Assembly (NCBI GenBank): GCA_963669285.2
Contig: CAXXSI010000022.1
Location: 831,348-895,347, forward strand
Direction: 5' to 3'
Source of the DNA: JAWKWH01 sp963669285
Lineage (GTDB): Bacteria; Pseudomonadota; Alphaproteobacteria; Rhizobiales; Rhizobiaceae
Length of the DNA: 64,000 nt
Below are positions 33,994-43,540 of this stretch, piece by piece. The number at the start of each line of letters is the position of its first letter. Position 1 is the stretch's first letter. Under the pieces are notes generated by a model. That model ran no database searches, was not told where the DNA came from, and was given only the letters and a program-made list of their open reading frames with translations. The position numbers and the translations under genes were made by a program.

Positions 33994-34310
33994 ACTGGCT
34001 TTCGCTGCAACAGGAATGGGTTGCGGCCGGACAGGACAGCGATCGATTTTGGCGGCTGTCTCTGCGTGAGATTCACAACGTATTTGCTGGCGTGAAGCTG
34101 CGCAATGAACGCGAGTGGCAACAGATCGCCTGGCACGCCTGGCATATTGCAAGTCTATCGCGTCAAAAACGCCTACCCAAACTTGAAACACTCTTTCCAA
34201 AAAGCCGCGCACAACCACGCCGACAGACGTGGCAGCAGCAAAAGATGATGGCGATGGCATTGAACGCGGCCTTTGGCGGCAATGTCGTAAGGCGGTCAGA
34301 ATCCACCTAG
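33960..34310 (+). CDS. Tail assembly chaperone, frameshift extension (T part of gpGT-like)
   Basis: Open in the -1 frame relative to the upstream gene from just after TGA 33957-33959. Encodes SRIDWLSLQQEWVAAGQDSD, FWRLSLREIHNVFAGVKLRN, resembling TAC-type extensions. No credible start codon or ribosome-binding site lies near its beginning. The overlap with frame zero (33960-33993) includes C AAA AAC at 33963-33969, a possible slippery heptamer. Frameshifted fusion is inferred; a natural single-base change is the alternative. Confidence 0.7.
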   Translation, partial: NQKPSTSESRIDWLSLQQEWVAAGQDSDRFWRLSLREIHNVFAGVKLRNEREWQQIAWHAWHIASLSRQKRLPKLETLFPKSRAQPRRQTWQQQKMMAMALNAAFGGNVVRRSEST

Positions 34311-34320
34311 CGGAATCGAT

Positions 34321-35994
34321 ATGGCAAGTTCACTAATCGGTAGTCTGCGTGTCCATTTGGGGCTCGATTCCGCTCAGTTTCAAAGCGGATTGAAGCGCGC
34401 CAATGGTGGAATGCGTCGGTTTGGCCGAATGGCCAAACAAGGCTTGATTGCGGTTGGTGCAGCCGCAATTTCAGCCGTTGGTGCGATGACCGTTGGCGTG
34501 AAAAAGACGCTGAATTTTGCCGACGAGATGGCAAAATCGGCGCAAAAGATTGGCATACCGGTCGAAGAGCTTTCGAAGCTCAAACATGCAGCCGATCTAT
34601 CCGGCGTTTCGATGTCTGGATTGCAGACGGGCATTCGTCGCCTGTCGCAAAACATGAATGATGCGGCCAACGGAGTTGGAGAGGGAAGGGAGGCCTTCGA
34701 AGAACTCGGTATTACTGTCACCAACGCAGATGGTCAGTTGAAATCCGCGTCGCAGATCCTGGCAGAAATGGCAGACAAATTTGCGGCGATGCCGGATGGT
34801 GCCAAAAAGACTGCACTGGCAATGGATCTGATGGGCCGTTCGGGTGCCGACATGATCCCGATGCTCAATGGCGGTACCGATGCTTTAAAAGGCATGTTTG
34901 CCGAAGCTGAAGCGCTCGGAATTGTCATCACGGAGGACCTCGGCCGAAACGCAGAGCAATTCAACGACAATATGGATCGTCTCGGAAAGGTCTTTCAAGG
35001 CCTGACGGTTCAATTGTCAGCACATTTAGCACCCCATCTGGTCGCTTTTACGGATTGGCTGGTGGCGAATGGCCCGGCGATCGTCAAATTTGCCGGTGAT
35101 TTCGCTGCGGTAACTGCTGCAATTGGCGGTTTTGGTGCACAGGTGGTTCAAGCCTCTGAATCGCTTGGTGTGTTCGCTGAGTTTTTGACGACGGGCGTAT
35201 TTGCCATCGTCAAATATGGCGAGCGTTTGAAGACCTTTGGCGAAGAGATCATCGAGATTTTCAGAGCATTACCCGGTCAGATGGTGCAAATCGGATCGGA
35301 TATCATTGACGGTCTGTGGCAAGGCATCACCGGCAAATGGGAGTCGGTCAAGGAAGGCGTCACGAACCTTGCGGTTGGTATCGCCGATAAGTTCAAATCA
35401 GCGCTTGATATCTTTTCTCCGTCTCGGGTGATGTATGATATTGGCGTCGACATCATGCAAGGTCTTGCCAATGGCATGGACCGAATGGCGGTCACCGTCG
35501 AATCCGGTGCGACATCTGTTGCCGACACGATTAGTGGGGCGTTTTCGAACGTTGGATCCTCGATTGCCGAGGCTATCCAGGGCACCAAATCTTGGAAGGA
35601 AGTCGCTCTCGACGCAATCAAGTCGATCGCAAATGCGATTCTTTCCAATATAAGCTTTGGCGGTGGATTTTTCGGCAGCATATTTAACGGATTGTTGGGC
35701 GGTTTGGTTGGTTTCGCATCAGGTGGAAGTTTTTCAGTCGCAGGTGCTGGTGGAATAGACAGTCAGGTTGTCGCGTTTAAGGCGACGCCCGGCGAGAGAG
35801 TTAGTGTGTCAAAGCCGGGTCAAATGTCTGGCAATGGCAGTATGTATGCACCGGTTTACAATATTGATGCGCGTGGTGCGGACCAAGCGGCGATTGACAG
35901 GCTGGAACGTGGTTTAAGGGAGCGCGATGAAGCCTTTGCCGGGAATGTCATGCGTGTGACAAGGCAGAATCAGATCCGTGGGGCACGGCCTTAA
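34321..35994 (+). CDS. Tail tape measure protein
   Basis: 557 residues, with alternating helical and hydrophobic parts (LIAVGAAAISAVGAMTVGV near residue 40, IFNGLLGGLVGFASGG near residue 460). Early motif SLRVHLGLDSAQFQSGLKRA and the repetitive DALKGMFAEAEALGIVI region fit tape-measure proteins. At about 1.5 angstrom per residue this would specify a fairly short tail near 80 nm (inference). Confidence 0.9.
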   Translation: MASSLIGSLRVHLGLDSAQFQSGLKRANGGMRRFGRMAKQGLIAVGAAAISAVGAMTVGVKKTLNFADEMAKSAQKIGIPVEELSKLKHAADLSGVSMSGLQTGIRRLSQNMNDAANGVGEGREAFEELGITVTNADGQLKSASQILAEMADKFAAMPDGAKKTALAMDLMGRSGADMIPMLNGGTDALKGMFAEAEALGIVITEDLGRNAEQFNDNMDRLGKVFQGLTVQLSAHLAPHLVAFTDWLVANGPAIVKFAGDFAAVTAAIGGFGAQVVQASESLGVFAEFLTTGVFAIVKYGERLKTFGEEIIEIFRALPGQMVQIGSDIIDGLWQGITGKWESVKEGVTNLAVGIADKFKSALDIFSPSRVMYDIGVDIMQGLANGMDRMAVTVESGATSVADTISGAFSNVGSSIAEAIQGTKSWKEVALDAIKSIANAILSNISFGGGFFGSIFNGLLGGLVGFASGGSFSVAGAGGIDSQVVAFKATPGERVSVSKPGQMSGNGSMYAPVYNIDARGADQAAIDRLERGLRERDEAFAGNVMRVTRQNQIRGARP

Positions 35995-36710
35995 TGGCAA
36001 GACTTTTATCATGGCCGCAAGGTCTCGGTATCACTAGTATTACGCCGCAGGCAGGCCCACGCACAACTGGATCCAGCGAAAGTATTGGCGGTTTAGCGCA
36101 GACGGTTTCCAGCCCGTTTGGATTGTGGCAGATAAAATTTGCCATTTCTGCGATGCGCGATGCTCAAAATCGGCGTTATCGCGGATGGGTTGCCGGCCTT
36201 AATGGCGGTGCCAATGCAACGAGGGTGCCATATTTCGATCCGGATATGATGTCGTTTGCTGAAGCTGGTGTTAATGCAACCGCAGAAGAGCTTGCTGAAG
36301 GTGTTCCATGGTCGAACGGACAGCCATGGAGTAATAACCAAAATTGGGAAATATCGCGACCGATGGTTTCCGTTGGAGCGGCCGTGGCAAGAGACACAAC
36401 GTTGGTCACCTTGGCAAATGAATTCTGGGGTCATGGATTGGACGTCGGTGACTATATAGGATTCATGCCACAGCATTTCGGTATGTATGTCGTTACGCAA
36501 ATCGTGGCGACGGGCCAATACAGGATCTGGCCGAAACTCCGAAAGGCGTTGGTAACAAGCGATTATGCAACGTTAAGTCCAACACTTGCGATGCGCATGA
36601 TGGGCGAGAATGCGGCTGACGTGTCTCGTGAACTTGTGGCTTCCAACTCGGCGCAAATTACGCTGACCGAGGTCATGCACGCCGATGTCGAAACCCATTT
36701 CGCGGACTGA
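35994..36710 (+). CDS. Tail protein, unknown (distal tail region)
   Basis: 238 residues between tape measure and the tip genes; one-base overlap with the tape-measure stop. The beta-rich character and GTA-like position (ISAMRDAQNRRYRGWVAGLN, RDTTLVTLANEFWGHGLDVG) suggest a distal-tail component, but no named family is certain. Confidence 0.6.
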   Translation: MARLLSWPQGLGITSITPQAGPRTTGSSESIGGLAQTVSSPFGLWQIKFAISAMRDAQNRRYRGWVAGLNGGANATRVPYFDPDMMSFAEAGVNATAEELAEGVPWSNGQPWSNNQNWEISRPMVSVGAAVARDTTLVTLANEFWGHGLDVGDYIGFMPQHFGMYVVTQIVATGQYRIWPKLRKALVTSDYATLSPTLAMRMMGENAADVSRELVASNSAQITLTEVMHADVETHFAD

Positions 36711-37285
36711 TGGCGAACCTGTTTTCCAGTGCCGACAGGGCTATATTGAAGCGGCCGCATGTCGCGCGGGCATTCTTTCTGGAGATTGATCTTCCGTCGA
36801 ACGGTTTGACACGTTTCCACAATGGCGTCGGCACCGTGACCGTGGATGGTAAGGAATGGAAGGGTGTGACCGATCCGCTTGGCCGGCAGATGGTTGGAAT
36901 CGGACAGATCGACGAAACGCGCTTTGGCCAGGCGTCAGCGGTTGAAATCGTGCTGTCTGGCGTGGATTCGGCGTTCATGAAATCAGTGCGCGACGACGCT
37001 GCGGCAATTGAGGGTCGGCGGGCCGATATGTATTTTTCTGTGTTTGACGCAGAGACTTACGAGACATTAATGTTCCGCAAAATCCTGCCGGGTTTCCTGT
37101 CTTCACCTAAGCTGTTCTGGCAGGGTATCGGCATCCGGACCATCAGTTTTACGATCGAGGGCTTTTTCCAGGCCAAGAACTTTGTCTTCGGCGGAAAGTG
37201 GTCGCCGGCCGGCCAGCGCAAGCGCTATTCCGGCGACAAGGGACTGGATTTTATGGGCGTCGATATCAAGGAAAATCGGCGATGA
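36710..37285 (+). CDS. Tail tip-assembly protein, unknown family
   Basis: 191 residues. FFLEIDLPSNGLTRFHNGVG and EWKGVTDPLGRQMVGIGQID look like a tail hub-type protein found before the NlpC-like gene in alphaproteobacterial phages. Starts on the last base of the previous stop (TGATGG). Confidence 0.65.
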   Translation: MANLFSSADRAILKRPHVARAFFLEIDLPSNGLTRFHNGVGTVTVDGKEWKGVTDPLGRQMVGIGQIDETRFGQASAVEIVLSGVDSAFMKSVRDDAAAIEGRRADMYFSVFDAETYETLMFRKILPGFLSSPKLFWQGIGIRTISFTIEGFFQAKNFVFGGKWSPAGQRKRYSGDKGLDFMGVDIKENRR

Positions 37286-37695
37286 CACCAGAAGAGCGCG
37301 AAGGCAAGTTACTCGATTGGCTGAAACAGTCTGAAACCATCAAGTGCGTCTGGGGCCGGTCGGACTGTTCGGCCTGGCCAGCCAAGTGGGTTGAGTTCCT
37401 GACCGGCAAACCGGTTCCGTTACCGCAATATTCGAGCCGTGATGAGGCCGATATGATGATTGCGAATGCCGGATCTCTTGAAGTGTTGTGGGGTAGGGCG
37501 CTGCAAGGGATTGCCGAACCGATTGGGACCGATCCCGGCCTCTGCAAAGCTGGTGATGTCGGCATTTTGAACACGAAACGATATGGCCAGACTGGTGTAA
37601 TCATTGCCTCGCCGCGACTGGCATACATCAAAGCAGAAGGTCCGGGCGGTGGGGTGATCAGGCCACGCAACATGGTCCAGATCTGGCGCGTCTGA
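37282..37695 (+). CDS. DUF6950-like tail protein (NlpC/P60-type position)
   Basis: 137 residues from ATG 37282 overlapping the previous stop. VWGRSDCSAWPAKWVEFLTG places a Cys in a WGxxDC context, as in tail-associated cysteine-peptidase-like proteins, and GDVGILNT resembles the downstream part. Its place before the tip protein matches lambda gpK, which trims peptidoglycan. Catalytic competence not verified. Confidence 0.6.
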   Translation: MTPEEREGKLLDWLKQSETIKCVWGRSDCSAWPAKWVEFLTGKPVPLPQYSSRDEADMMIANAGSLEVLWGRALQGIAEPIGTDPGLCKAGDVGILNTKRYGQTGVIIASPRLAYIKAEGPGGGVIRPRNMVQIWRV

Positions 37696-37699
37696 TCAG

Positions 37700-39889
37700 A
37701 TGAGATTGAAATCACTGTTTTTGGCCGGCGCTTCGGTTCTGGCGATGACATCGGTTGCGCATGCCGATCCAATCCTGACGCCGCTGACATTGGCGCTGTT
37801 CGCCGGTCCATTGGGTGCAGTGTTCACACCGGGCATCATTTACGGTGCCTTGCAAATTGCTGGAATCGCTGCTTTAGGCGCTCTGCAGTTCGCGTTGGCA
37901 CCCAAGACGCCAAAAATCAACCCGGGCCAGTTCAAGCAAACGATCCGAGCAGAGGAAGCCTCGGAACTGAACGGGATCGGCCGAGTGCGCCTCGGTGGTG
38001 TGCTGGCGCTCGGAAACACCAAGCATCCGAACATCTATCGATTGCTTTTGCATGTTCGTGGACCCATCGATTTTACCGAATTGTTCTTTTTGAACGGCCG
38101 CGAGACCATCATCGACGAAAACGGCCTAGCGTTGACGCCGCCTTGGGTTAAGTCGTTTACCACAGCCGGTTCCGGTATCTTCGAAGCAACCACCGCCGAT
38201 AGTTTCGTCAAGATCGAACAAAAGGCAGGCGACGGTACCGAGACAGCATGGCCCGCACTGAAAACTGATTTTTCCGATCTGTGGACCGATGACCATCGGG
38301 TGCGTGGCATCTTCCAATCGTTGATGACTGTGACCTCGCCAGGAATCGCACACCCTTACTATCTGACACTGTTTTCGTCCGGTCCTGAAGTTGAATTCGA
38401 ATGCGTTGTTCGGACCGACACGGTTCATGATCCGCGTGATGTCGCCCAGGATGCCGACGATTCGGCGACGTGGAAATGGAACGACAATGGCGTGTTGTGT
38501 GCCATCCATATTTGGCGCCGCGATTTGTTTTTGAACAGCACCGATTTCGATTGGGATCTGATCAAGATTGAAGCCGATCGCGCCGACGTATTGGTGGCAA
38601 CTAAGACGGGTACGGAAAAACGGGCACGCTGCTGGGGCCTGTGGCCGTCGGAAGCACGGCGCGGCGATGTGATGGAACAAGTGCTCGATTCCATCGGTGG
38701 CGAACTAAAGCAAACCGCGGAAGGCAAATACTGGATCAGACTGATCGACGAAAACCGGCCTGCCGAAATCGAATTTGTTGCCGACGACATTCTTGAACTT
38801 GGTCTGAATACAGGTCCTGAGGCGGTCGAGCGGCCCAATCAATGCCGCGTCAAATACTATTCGCCGGAACGCAATTACGACATGGCGGAGATCGACCTGA
38901 CCGACATTGCTTGGGCCAATGTTCAATCGGAAATCGATGCCTATGGCGAAAAGGTTTTTGATATCGACCTGCCGTTCTGTCCATCGGCAAGCCAGGCGCA
39001 GCGCATTGCGCGCCGTCTCTTTGCCGCGGCAAGGGCCGAAACCGCGATTGCCAAGACGCGAATGGATGGCTGGGCGGCCTGGGGCCTGTCGACGGTGTCG
39101 TTTGAACTGCCGGAGTTTGACGAGACTGTCGTTTGTGAAATCGGAGCACCACGCGGCGATCCCGATCAGCCCTTTGTCGAGATCCCGTTCGCAGTCCAGC
39201 CGGTGCTAACTGCGTGGGTGCCGGCAACCGATGAGGCTGATGCGCCAGAGCCGATACCAGACATTCCGGCTGATACCGACCTAGTAGAACCCAGTGCACC
39301 GACTGCGGCCATTCATGTCGAATATTCGGGCGGTGGAACCGAAACTAGAGTTGATTTTGCCGCGTCGGTCGGTGCGACCAAATATCTGGCAATCAAGCGT
39401 GAATATGATGCCGACGGCGATCCGGAAAAATGGGTGGCAATGACGGTGCCAGCGGGCACGACATATGGCTTTATCTCCGGTGATCGTGAAGGCGATCCGG
39501 TTGATTTTCGGGTGATGGGATTTGACGCAAGCAACAATGCGTCCAATTTTTCCGATGCTTTCTCGGTTGTGTCTTTGGCTCAAGACAATACTGCGCCTGG
39601 TGCACCTGCCGTATCGCCGACTGCGCAGAGCGATGGCGTTGACCTTGCGATCACACCGCCTGACTTCAACGTCGTGCAGATGGAAGTCGAATACAGCATA
39701 GATGCAGGCCCGTGGTTCTCGCACACGGTGCTCGATGATGTCCAGCCGGAGATCCAGCGCTTAGCGAGCATCGACGGAATCAATAATCCCGGACCATTAA
39801 ATATTACGCTCAATTGGCGGGTTTCATCTCTAACAACCAACGGGACGCGCGGAGCCTACACGTCCGGTTCTGTAGTCATATCACCGTGA
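37700..39889 (+). CDS. Tail tip/host-specificity protein (gpJ-like)
   Basis: 729 residues. Hydrophobic N-terminus with a signal-peptide-like beginning (MRLKSLFLAGASVLAMTSVA then HADP) and a second hydrophobic stretch up to residue ~65. The main body resembles tip attachment proteins of the gpJ type (AEEASELNGIGRVRLGGVLA, then PEAVERPNQCRVKYYSPERN), and the C-terminus has two fibronectin-III-like beta domains. It forms the central tail tip that contacts the host. A signal peptide on a cytoplasmically assembled protein is odd and may be only a hydrophobic hub segment. Confidence 0.82.
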   Translation: MRLKSLFLAGASVLAMTSVAHADPILTPLTLALFAGPLGAVFTPGIIYGALQIAGIAALGALQFALAPKTPKINPGQFKQTIRAEEASELNGIGRVRLGGVLALGNTKHPNIYRLLLHVRGPIDFTELFFLNGRETIIDENGLALTPPWVKSFTTAGSGIFEATTADSFVKIEQKAGDGTETAWPALKTDFSDLWTDDHRVRGIFQSLMTVTSPGIAHPYYLTLFSSGPEVEFECVVRTDTVHDPRDVAQDADDSATWKWNDNGVLCAIHIWRRDLFLNSTDFDWDLIKIEADRADVLVATKTGTEKRARCWGLWPSEARRGDVMEQVLDSIGGELKQTAEGKYWIRLIDENRPAEIEFVADDILELGLNTGPEAVERPNQCRVKYYSPERNYDMAEIDLTDIAWANVQSEIDAYGEKVFDIDLPFCPSASQAQRIARRLFAAARAETAIAKTRMDGWAAWGLSTVSFELPEFDETVVCEIGAPRGDPDQPFVEIPFAVQPVLTAWVPATDEADAPEPIPDIPADTDLVEPSAPTAAIHVEYSGGGTETRVDFAASVGATKYLAIKREYDADGDPEKWVAMTVPAGTTYGFISGDREGDPVDFRVMGFDASNNASNFSDAFSVVSLAQDNTAPGAPAVSPTAQSDGVDLAITPPDFNVVQMEVEYSIDAGPWFSHTVLDDVQPEIQRLASIDGINNPGPLNITLNWRVSSLTTNGTRGAYTSGSVVISP

Positions 39890-39928
39890 CGCCGCACCGG
39901 CCACATTAAGACATAAGGCGAAAAATCT

Positions 39929-41317
39929 ATGGTTGCATTCACAAAACCCGGCTTTGATATTTTTGCGCCAACAGATGGCGGTGGTGCTCCGCGGCAAGTG
40001 GTCAATGCGGAAGCCCAGACTTGGGCAGCAGAGGTTGAAGCCAATGTCACAATCAACAATGATGATGGCGGTCTGACGCGCACACACACCGCAGCAACCC
40101 AAGCGGTTGATTATGAACCGTTTGGCGGATTGTTTGCTTCGGCGGCTGCGGCAAACAGTATCAAGCTTAACCTGACCGGCCTGCACACTGGTCCGCGTTT
40201 TGCATGGTCGCTGGCTTTTGAGACCGAAGGCAAAAACGCCAATGGCCCGGGTTCGGCCGCATATGCGCTTTGGTATCATGGGCAGAAAACCAATTACCTC
40301 ACCTCAACAGAACCTGGAGAGGTTGATCTATTCTATGGGCTGCTGAACCAAGGCATGAATGGCGATTGTGCTGGCGGGTTGATCGGCGTCAACAAAGTTG
40401 ATGGCGGTACTGGCGGCGCGATTGCATTTGAGACTGTCGTAACCCGTGTCAATTCGTCTGGTGTGTCGCAACTATCCAACGACACGGTGATCAACTTTCT
40501 TGAGGGCGCTGGCGGCCTATCAAGTGGCAAGGGGATCGGTGTCTTTTCCGAGGCGCGCGACGGAACGATTGGTCTAGGTTTCATGGCGTCTGCCGGTACC
40601 GATTTCGGTGGTGCTCTCGACTATTGGTTTGGCGGATCTCAGAGCCGGAACACGACAACGATCGGTCTGCTTTTCTCGACTGACGTAAGCATCGGTGCGC
40701 GTTTGTTGAACTCATGGACTGATGAATCCAACAACGAAGCTGGACTATTTGGTCGCTGGGCTGCGAACGTGTTCCAAATGGGTACCGATAGCCCTGGTTC
40801 AGGCACCACCCGCGAAATGGAGCTGGTACGCGATGGTGCCAGGTTCCTAACCTCCACAAACACAGGGCCGCAACTTGCGACAGCAATGTCGCTCAGGTTT
40901 TCGGCTCGGGGGAATTTCTCGCCTGCAGCTGATGGTGTTTTTACGTTATACAACAATGCCTTTACCGGTTTTGATCGTCTTCAGTTGGGTGGCACGACAT
41001 CGAGTTTTCCGGCGATAAAGCGGAATGCGGCCGTCGCCGAAATTAAACTTGCGGACGATAGCGCTTATGCAGCCCTAAATGCAGGCGCCATCACTGTAAT
41101 GAAGGGAACGGCCGTTCCGGCTGGTGGAACCGCTGGTGCCGGTCTGATGTTTTCTACCACCGCAAATCTTGGCGTGTTTTTCGGATCCGGTGCGCCGACA
41201 TTGTCGGCGGCAAAAGGGTCACTTTACATCCGGACTGACGGATCCAGCACAACAACGCGGGCCTATGTCAACACAGATGGTGGCACGACATGGACCTATC
41301 TGACAGCTGGCGCATGA
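39929..41317 (+). CDS. Tail fibre/receptor-binding protein
   Basis: 462 residues, glycine/threonine/serine-rich, beta-structured. It begins FTKPGFDIFAPTDGGGAPRQ, and the C-terminus SLYIRTDGSSTTTRAYVNTD then GGTTWTYL is the common end of phage fibres and tail-associated domains. It lies right after the tip protein, so receptor binding is likely. Confidence 0.78.
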   Translation: MVAFTKPGFDIFAPTDGGGAPRQVVNAEAQTWAAEVEANVTINNDDGGLTRTHTAATQAVDYEPFGGLFASAAAANSIKLNLTGLHTGPRFAWSLAFETEGKNANGPGSAAYALWYHGQKTNYLTSTEPGEVDLFYGLLNQGMNGDCAGGLIGVNKVDGGTGGAIAFETVVTRVNSSGVSQLSNDTVINFLEGAGGLSSGKGIGVFSEARDGTIGLGFMASAGTDFGGALDYWFGGSQSRNTTTIGLLFSTDVSIGARLLNSWTDESNNEAGLFGRWAANVFQMGTDSPGSGTTREMELVRDGARFLTSTNTGPQLATAMSLRFSARGNFSPAADGVFTLYNNAFTGFDRLQLGGTTSSFPAIKRNAAVAEIKLADDSAYAALNAGAITVMKGTAVPAGGTAGAGLMFSTTANLGVFFGSGAPTLSAAKGSLYIRTDGSSTTTRAYVNTDGGTTWTYLTAGA

Positions 41318-41332
41318 TGAATGGAGAAACAG

Positions 41333-41758
41333 ATGAAACTGACACCCGATATCCTTCGGCAAGCACAGCCATTGCTGGATCGCCTAGCACGATTTGCAAC
41401 AGCTGAGAAACTCGTCGCTCAAGGCGGCCCATTCAAGATCGTAAAGCCGGTTCCGATCAAGGCTACGGAAGCTTTTGTACCGGTGGAAGTCGAAGAAACC
41501 AGCCCGTATTACGAACAAGTTGAAAGGATCTTTGCTGCCGAATTGGCTCGCGATAGAGCGGATGCCATCGCTGCGCTCGAAGCGATGGGTGTGGACGTAC
41601 CTGATGATTCGGACGTGATTTCCCGCAACCCGGTGTTTCAGAAAATGGAGCTTGCGGAAGCCATGGAAAAGCGTGCGGATGCCGCTGAAGCACTCCAGGC
41701 TGAAGAAGCCGAACGGTTGATCGCCGAGGCCGCCGCAAAGGGGGAGGACGCAAAATGA
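41333..41758 (+). CDS. Phage protein, unknown, tail-fibre associated
   Basis: 141 residues; acidic helical C-terminus (AEALQAEEAERLIAEAAAKG). ATG 41333 has GGAG upstream. It may be a chaperone or minor fibre component, given position after the fibre gene. Overlaps the next start. Confidence 0.55.
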   Translation: MKLTPDILRQAQPLLDRLARFATAEKLVAQGGPFKIVKPVPIKATEAFVPVEVEETSPYYEQVERIFAAELARDRADAIAALEAMGVDVPDDSDVISRNPVFQKMELAEAMEKRADAAEALQAEEAERLIAEAAAKGEDAK

Positions 41759-42045
41759 TCTCAGCCGAGCAAATGGAGAAGGGAAAACAGGCTGAAATGT
41801 TTGAGCAGATGGTGCAAGCCAACCTGTCTCAGAAGGTTTTCCAATTGATGGTCAGCGCAGCGAACGCTGAAACGGCTTTCAATTTGGCGAAAAACCAAGC
41901 CGAATATGCTGGAGCTGATCCGCAAACGGAAAAAAAGCTGGCAGTGGCGCTGAAGGAAATTGAGCGTCTCGGCGCGGAACTGGCCAAGGTAACTGCCGAA
42001 CGCGATTCACTGAAAAAGCCTTCCCGAAAACCAAAAAGCGCGTAG
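41755..42045 (+). CDS. Coiled-coil phage protein
   Basis: 96 residues, almost all helix (EKKLAVALKEIERLGAELAK VTAERDSLKK forms a coiled coil). ATGA overlap with the preceding gene. Function unknown, possibly fibre assembly. Confidence 0.6.
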   Translation: MISAEQMEKGKQAEMFEQMVQANLSQKVFQLMVSAANAETAFNLAKNQAEYAGADPQTEKKLAVALKEIERLGAELAKVTAERDSLKKPSRKPKSA

Positions 42046-42051
42046 CAATCG

Positions 42052-42309
42052 ATGCAAGACTGGCAATGCACAGGCTGGCTCAACGGCTGGCCGACCTGGC
42101 TCGGTGGCAAGGGTGATGAGTGGCTGCATTGCTGTGTGGTTCACGATCAAGCCTATGAGACCGGCATCGTCTCGCTTTGGACTCATGTCGAACTTGGTCG
42201 GTGCGTGGCTGGTACAGCCGGCGGGCTGATCGTTGGCGGATTGATGGCTGTAGCAACCATAGTGTGGTGGGGCCACGCGCATAAAAACAAGGCCGGCCGC
42301 CGCCGGTAA
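42052..42309 (+). CDS. Small membrane protein with CCxxHDxAY motif (phospholipase A2-like)
   Basis: 85 residues. Residues 27-36 read CCVVHDQAYE, resembling the calcium-dependent phospholipase A2 core CCxxHDxxY with its catalytic His-Asp. A membrane helix follows (GTAGGLIVGGLMAVATIVWW) and a basic tail. It lies at the head of the lysis region. A role in membrane disruption is an inference; the PLA2 relation rests only on the motif. Confidence 0.5.
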   Translation: MQDWQCTGWLNGWPTWLGGKGDEWLHCCVVHDQAYETGIVSLWTHVELGRCVAGTAGGLIVGGLMAVATIVWWGHAHKNKAGRRR

Positions 42310-42369
42310 CAAACAAAAAATTTCAAGGTTCGCAACCGTGGTGGCAACGCCGCGAGGATGGAGACTGTC

Positions 42370-43540
42370 ATGAACATCACGACTGAACAGGTGATGGCCA
42401 TCGGTGGCAAGCGTGCCAAGCGCGAGATCAGCGCGATGGTTGCTGATTTCATTAACCGACATGGCGCTGAGTACAAGCTGGATACCGCGCAACGCGTTAA
42501 ACACTTTCTTGGTCAATGTGCCGTTGAATCGGGGTACTTCTCCAGGCTTGATGAAAATCTGAGCTATTCTGGCAAGCGCCTGAAACAGGTTTGGCCGTCA
42601 CGTTTCAGAAACGCCGCCGATGTAAGGCGCTGTACGCGCAATCCGAGGGCGCTTGCCAACCACGTTTATGGCGGCCGCATGGGAAATCGCGGCAAACCAA
42701 ATGCCGGCTGGCTTTATCGCGGATCCTCGATCAAACAGATTACGGGTTATGAGAATTTCCGTGATTTCACCCGATGGATCCAATCGATCCTGCCGGGGCG
42801 CGCCCGACTTTACAAAAGACCCGGATTTGCTGCGATCTCTGGAATGGGCTGTTTGGCCGGCCGTCTGGTATTGGGTTGAAAGAGGTTGCTGGAAATTTGC
42901 TGATCGCAACGACGGCAAAGGACTGACCAAGCGTATCAATGGCGGTTACAATGGACTCGGTCTACGCCTGAGTGCGACCAAAAAGGCGGGGCGCGTGCTC
43001 AACATGCGAGATCTGCCCAGACCGTCTCCGAAGCCACATAAAAAACCTGATCCACGACTGAAAGAATATCAGGTCAAGCTGAAAGAGCTTTCAGTGTTGC
43101 TCGGCGATCCAATGCTTGACCCCGGCAAACCGGATGGCTGGGCAGGGCCAAAAACCGCCAAAGCCGCCAAGGCCTTCCAGAGCCGTTACAACTTGGAGCC
43201 CGATGGGGTCATTGGACCGAAAACTCGCGCTGCAATCGACCAGGCAATTGAGACGGTCAAGACCGTACCAGAGCGCGAAGTTGAGATTCCAGTCGACAAG
43301 CCTGTCGTGCCGGAATCAGTCGAGGAAGAGGTCAAGAAAAAGACCGGTCTGTGGGGCTGGATAACGTCGGTGCTAGGCGGCGGTGGCACCGGTATTGCCG
43401 CGCTCTTCGGAATGGAATGGCAGGCGATCGTAGCGATCGGCGGTGTCAGCTTGGCAGCCTTGCTGGTCATCATATTGCTGCGCGGCCAAATCGCTGGTGC
43501 CATCCGCGATATCCGAACTGGCATTGAGAGTGCAGGCTGA
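42370..43540 (+). CDS. Endolysin: GH19-like domain, peptidoglycan-binding domain and C-terminal transmembrane helix; frame broken by one extra G
   Basis: With one G removed from GGGG at 42795-42798 the frames join (WIQSILPGAPDFTKDPDLL) to give 389 residues. The N-terminal part is GH19 chitinase-like lysozyme (FLGQCAVESGYFSRLDENLS with catalytic Glu; RGSSIKQITGYENF; RINGGYNGL). The middle is a peptidoglycan-binding domain (GWAGPKTAKAAKAFQSRYNL). A C-terminal transmembrane helix (AIVAIGGVSLAALLVIILL) anchors it. As written, the sequence stops early in frame. Likely a sequencing error; a real pseudogene is the alternative. Confidence 0.8.
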
